From NCBI GenBank assembly GCA_965228005.1, contig CBDDGV010000003.1:1-64000 (forward strand): a DNA stretch of 64,000 bases, given 5' to 3'. This document shows, piece after piece, positions 60,907-64,000 of this stretch (positions within the stretch are counted from its first letter, which is position 1; each line of letters starts with the position of its first letter). The DNA is from JBCCXZ01 sp965228005. GTDB taxonomy: Bacteria > Planctomycetota > Planctomycetia > Pirellulales > Lacipirellulaceae. The translations under genes and the position numbers were made by a program. The notes beneath the pieces are model-generated. The model was not told the origin of the DNA. It saw only the letters and a program-made list of their open reading frames with translations, and did not search any database.

Positions 60907-60951
60907 AGCCCCTCGGTCGGTCCTTCTAGGCATCGACCGGGGGGCTTTTTT
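60907..60951 (+). terminator. Terminator inside the phage head operon
   Basis: AGCCCCTCGGTCG pairs with CGACCGGGGGGCT over 13 base pairs (one G-T), followed by six T. It lies between the small DUF2292-like gene and the prohead protease gene, splitting the head operon into two transcripts or acting as an attenuator. Confidence 0.87.
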
Positions 60952-60977
60952 CATTGATCTCTACGAGGAAGAGGCAC

Positions 60978-61919
60978 ATGACAGAGAGCCTGCAAGAGTA
61001 CGTCGATTCCGGCGGCGTAGACCTTCGGGTCGACCGCGACGCCGGGGTCATTCACGGGGTGAAGCTCCTGGGACTGGCTTCTCGCAACGGACGGGTCTAC
61101 CGCGAGCGAGCCCTGGCCGATTCCGCGGGGCTCTACGAGAGCGCCAAGGTCAATGTGAACCACGCCCAGGCCGGGCCGCTCGCCCCCCGCGACTACCGGG
61201 ACCGGATCGGAGCCGTGCAGAAGGTGCGGTTCGTCGCGGAGAGTGGGCTGTTCGGCGACCTTCACTTCAACCCCAAGCACCCACTGGCTGAGCAGCTCAT
61301 CTGGGACGCCGAGAACAGCCCCGAGAACGTGGGGTTCTCGCACAACGTCCTGGCGAAGGTCTCACGCGAAAAGGACACGGAAGTTGTAGAGGAGATTACC
61401 AGAGTGGCAAGCGTAGACCTGGTGGCGGACCCAGCAACAACCAAGGGCCTCTTCGAGCAGCACGCCGTCGGCGAAGCGACGGTGTGGGACGCTCTGACCC
61501 TGGAAGCGCTCCTGCTGCACCGGCCCGACCTCGTCCAGGAGTACGAGTCGGCGCGGCTGAAAGAGGCGCAGAACCAGAAAGAAGCAGCCATCGCGGAGGC
61601 GGCGTTGCTCCGACGACGTGAACGCGTCCGCGAGCTCCTCGACCGCCACGGACTCCCGATGCCCAGCGGGGACGCCGTCGATGCGTTGGTCACCGAGTCC
61701 TTTGTTGAAAGCCTGTTGGCGTGCGAACCCGCCGAGATGGAGAGGCTTGTCGAGGAGCGGGTCAAGCTGATCCGCCAAGCCTCGGAGTGGGGCCGGCGGG
61801 GGCGCCTCGGTCTGGCCCGACCGATCGCTCCCGATCAAGCGGTCGTGTGGAGGCAGAAGGATGAGACCCCCGTCACGACCGAGGTGTTTGTGAATTCGAT
61901 CAAGGGTCGTGCCGTCTAA
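60978..61919 (+). CDS. Prohead protease/scaffold-type protein
   Basis: A 313-residue protein. The N-terminal half has the HK97-type prohead-protease pattern: GVKLLGLASRNGRVY, H62 in KVNVNHAQAG, S121 in ENVGFSHNVLA, and ITRVASVDLVADPATTKGLF. H62 and S121 are the likely catalytic pair. The C-terminal half (about 180-260) is a charged helical region like a scaffold. The start ATG at 60978 follows GAGGAAGAGG. Such fused protease-scaffold proteins mature the capsid. Confidence 0.8.
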   Translation: MTESLQEYVDSGGVDLRVDRDAGVIHGVKLLGLASRNGRVYRERALADSAGLYESAKVNVNHAQAGPLAPRDYRDRIGAVQKVRFVAESGLFGDLHFNPKHPLAEQLIWDAENSPENVGFSHNVLAKVSREKDTEVVEEITRVASVDLVADPATTKGLFEQHAVGEATVWDALTLEALLLHRPDLVQEYESARLKEAQNQKEAAIAEAALLRRRERVRELLDRHGLPMPSGDAVDALVTESFVESLLACEPAEMERLVEERVKLIRQASEWGRRGRLGLARPIAPDQAVVWRQKDETPVTTEVFVNSIKGRAV

Positions 61920-61988
61920 CGGCCACACAACGTCGGCCCGAGCGACTCGCGACCATAGAAACTAGTTCTCGAATCTGGAGGTCTTGCA

Positions 61989-62459
61989 ATGGCAAATGTG
62001 ATGCGGTGGCGGTACGGCGATACGAACCCGGTCTTGGCTTCGGCAGACACCAGCCTGATTGAAGTCGGCGACCTCGTAGTCCTCAGCGCGGGCAACGCCG
62101 TCTCCGCGGCGACGTTCGCCAGTGCGGGTTCGGAGCCCGCCAACCAAGAAGCGTTCCACGACGCGTTCCTCGGCGTTGCGATGCAACAATCGCCCGAGGG
62201 TGAGACCCGCCCCATCCGGGTCGCTACCAGCGGAGTGTTTGAGTTCGACAGCGCCTCTGCCACCTACGAGATCGGCGGCCTGCTGGGCACCCACGAGCCG
62301 GCCACCGGAGCGGAGCTCTACAACCAATCGGTCGCGTCTGTTGCGACTCCCAACCTGGCCGTGGGGCGGTGTGTTCGGCGCCAGCCGCAGGGCGCGACCA
62401 AGGTGTTGGTCGACGTGGTGAGCACGGTGGTCCGCGGCGGTCCTCAGGCTGCCGCGTAA
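61989..62459 (+). CDS. Capsid decoration-type protein
   Basis: A 156-residue beta-rich protein between protease and capsid genes. It has a DUF2190/decoration-protein-like outline: IEVGDLVVLSAGNAVSAA, FHDAFLGVAMQQSPEGE, RVATSGVFEFDSAS and a closing strand LVDVVSTVV. Decoration proteins stabilise filled heads. Start at ATG 61989 with a GGAGG site at 61978-61982. The family call is by position and pattern. Confidence 0.7.
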   Translation: MANVMRWRYGDTNPVLASADTSLIEVGDLVVLSAGNAVSAATFASAGSEPANQEAFHDAFLGVAMQQSPEGETRPIRVATSGVFEFDSASATYEIGGLLGTHEPATGAELYNQSVASVATPNLAVGRCVRRQPQGATKVLVDVVSTVVRGGPQAAA

Positions 62460-62511
62460 CCGGCAGGCTCCGGGGCCATCTCACAAGAAACACCCAATAA
62501 GGAACCAAAGA

Positions 62512-63672
62512 GTGGGCATCAACTACCGCGAAGTGAAACGGCGATTCGAGCTGGACGGCGGCGAGGCAACGGTCCGGCATTTCAGCGAAGCGCTTGAAAA
62601 GAAACACTTGTCTCCAGACGACTTCAGTATCCGTGGTCTGGCCGAGGCACTCATCCCAGAGGGCCCCGCCTGGGTGAACAGGCTCGACCCCCGCAACGGC
62701 GACGGAGTGACCGTACAAGAGGCGTTCGACGGCATCGACAGCACCGCATTCCAATCCGTGACCGGACAGGTCATCCGGACGCGCGTGCTCGAATCCTACC
62801 GACACGAAGCGTTTGTAGCCTCCAGGTTGGTGCGCACGATCCCGACGCGTCTCGACGGCGAGAAGCTGCCGATGATCGGTCAGGTTCACGACGACATCAC
62901 CGAAGTCGGTCCGGGGATGCCGTACCCGAACCTCGGTTTCAGTGAGAGTTACGTCGAGACGCCCCCCACGGAGAAGCGAGGCTGCATCGTTCCCATAACG
63001 CGGGAGGCGATATTTTTCGACCGGAGCAATCTCATCCTCAGCCGTGCCGCGGAGGTGGGCGAGGTGCTCGGCTTGAACAAGGAGAAGCGCATCCTCGACA
63101 CGGTGCTCGGCATCAACAACCCCTACAAGTTCAACGGGCAGAGCACCAACACGTACCTGCTGTCGGGCGCATGGGCGAATGAACTGCCCGGCAACGAGCT
63201 GTTGGATTGGTCCAATGTCGACGCCGCAGAACAGCTCATGGCCGACATCTTGGACCCGAACACCGGCGAGCCGGTCCTGCTTCGGGCGACGAACGTGCTC
63301 GTCATGCCGGCGTACAGGCACAACGCCCACCGGATCTTCAACGCCAGCGAAATCACCTACACGAATCCAGGAGGCGACAAACAGACCACCAGCGCAAACC
63401 CGCTGGGCAACTACACCGTGAACGAGAGCCGGATCGCGTACCGCCGGCTGCTCGCCGCGGGCGTGCAGTTCCAGGCTGCTCAGAAGCAGTGGTTCCTGGG
63501 CGACTTCCAGAAGGCTTTCGCCTACATGGAGAACTGGCCGATCACGGTCACTCAGGCCCCGCTCGGCGGCGAGGCGGAGTTCTCCAACGACATCGTTATG
63601 CGGTTCAAGGCGAGCGAACGAGGCGCTGCGGCGGTACTGGACCCGCGGTACGTCGTGAAGAACACGGCTTAG
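62512..63672 (+). CDS. Major capsid protein
   Basis: A 386-residue major capsid protein of the HK97-like fold. Position after protease and decoration genes, the N-terminal helix-rich arm (YREVKRRFELDGGEATVRHFSEAL), ESYRHEAFVASRLVRTIPTRLDGEKLP and TNVLVMPAYRHNAHRIFNASEI fit a phage coat protein. The start is GTG at 62512, after AAGGAACC. An N-terminal delta domain for cutting cannot be separated clearly. Confidence 0.85.
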   Translation: MGINYREVKRRFELDGGEATVRHFSEALEKKHLSPDDFSIRGLAEALIPEGPAWVNRLDPRNGDGVTVQEAFDGIDSTAFQSVTGQVIRTRVLESYRHEAFVASRLVRTIPTRLDGEKLPMIGQVHDDITEVGPGMPYPNLGFSESYVETPPTEKRGCIVPITREAIFFDRSNLILSRAAEVGEVLGLNKEKRILDTVLGINNPYKFNGQSTNTYLLSGAWANELPGNELLDWSNVDAAEQLMADILDPNTGEPVLLRATNVLVMPAYRHNAHRIFNASEITYTNPGGDKQTTSANPLGNYTVNESRIAYRRLLAAGVQFQAAQKQWFLGDFQKAFAYMENWPITVTQAPLGGEAEFSNDIVMRFKASERGAAAVLDPRYVVKNTA

Positions 63673-63695
63673 TCAGGAACCGCACCGACCTCAGC

Positions 63696-63730
63696 AGAGC
63701 GGAGCCGGCGCGCACCGCCGGCCCCGCTCT
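63696..63730 (+). terminator. Terminator-like hairpin after the capsid gene
   Basis: GAGCGG-A-GCCGGCG pairs with CGCCGGC-C-CCGCTC (one mismatch) around a 5-base loop, followed by only TT. It may reduce read-through to the next gene or protect the capsid messenger. Confidence 0.5.
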
Positions 63731-63767
63731 TGCGGCGGTCATCCAAACCACTTAGGAGGCGAACGTT

Positions 63768-64000
63768 ATGGCTGCCGGCGATACCCTCGTCGTCTTCGAT
63801 GCATTGGCCAATCTTCCGCCCGCTTCGGACTACGCGGCGCCGGTTCTCCGGGGAGACTTTGTGGCGCTCCGGTTCGGCGGCGCGGGCGACCAACGGGCGG
63901 TCTTCCTCGCGGTCGTCCCTTCCGCTTACGGCGGCAACGGGGTTTCCTGCGTGGTTCATTACACTACCGAAACGGCAACTGCCGGCGCGGCGCTCTTACA
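63768..64000 (+). CDS. Phage-type protein, 5' part
   Basis: The frame begins at ATG 63768, after the strong ribosome site TAGGAGGCG, and stays open to the window end (77 codons). It reads MAAGDTLVVFDALANLPPA, then VALRFGGAGDQRAVFLAVVP and VVHYTTETATAG, a beta-rich pattern. I do not recognise the family; position after the major capsid gene suggests a head-tail or tail-surface protein. The rest lies outside. Confidence 0.75.
   Translation, partial: MAAGDTLVVFDALANLPPASDYAAPVLRGDFVALRFGGAGDQRAVFLAVVPSAYGGNGVSCVVHYTTETATAGAALL

Noticed and set aside
1..64000. tRNA, rRNA and CRISPR arrays
   Set aside because: No tRNA-like cloverleaf with a GTTCGA-type arm, no rRNA and no regularly spaced direct repeats were seen by eye; a tRNA scan could still find a weak one.

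Overview
The window looks like a high-GC planctomycete, probably of the order Pirellulales. The evidence is lineage-type gene families: a YTV-repeat cell-wall-type protein, a PEP-CTERM protein, a large membrane-bound dehydrogenase fused to HEAT repeats and a CxxCH cytochrome domain, a twin-arginine Gfo/Idh/MocA oxidoreductase, DUF1579, DUF3179 and DUF5060 proteins, and palindromic GC-rich intergenic repeats. No rRNA, tRNA or CRISPR array was seen.

Layout. 1-3.2 kb: the end of a 2-oxoacid dehydrogenase E2 gene, an orphan MltR/HEPN-like gene, a 475-base mosaic of inverted repeats, a DHFR-family reductase and a PIN-domain toxin-antitoxin pair. 3.2-13 kb: fatty acid desaturase, DUF5060 glycosidase-like protein, PEP-CTERM protein, S2P-type protease, HDOD signalling protein and a Ycf48-like/CBM9-like fusion. 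13.4-20.5 kb: RNase HII-like gene overlapping a SixA phosphatase, a carotenoid-desaturase-like oxidoreductase, sufU-sufS, rlmN and sppA. 20.7-32 kb: sugar isomerase, an ECF sigma/anti-sigma pair, Gfo/Idh oxidoreductase, an LRR protein, three FliL-like paralogues and the giant dehydrogenase. 32.3-38.4 kb: a complete oligopeptide ABC transporter operon (binding protein, two permeases, fused double ATPase). 38.5-52.6 kb: DUF3179, hisS, a YkgJ protein, NUDIX-lipoate ligase, HEAT and TPR proteins, YTV protein, MoaB and an EEP-family nuclease.

52.6-64 kb is a phage-type module on the + strand, running off the right edge. It starts with a promoter-like motif and a strong terminator, then a permuted papain-like amidase, a membrane-anchored trypsin-like protease, two unknown small proteins, a ParB-like protein, an ABC ATPase fused to an acetyltransferase, terminase large subunit, portal, a DUF2292-like small protein, prohead protease/scaffold, decoration protein and major capsid. 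No integrase or attachment site is visible, so it may be a prophage whose other end lies outside, or a domesticated particle cluster.

Regulatory reading. Several likely sigma-70 promoters share an 18-base spacer and a TAG-type -10 box. Two of them share a longer identical 17-base sequence; one of these lies just before the phage module, ahead of a terminator, and could drive a small RNA or an attenuated leader. This, with the phage module and the three FliL-like paralogues, is the most unusual content. All function calls come from reading motifs in the sequence; no database search was run.
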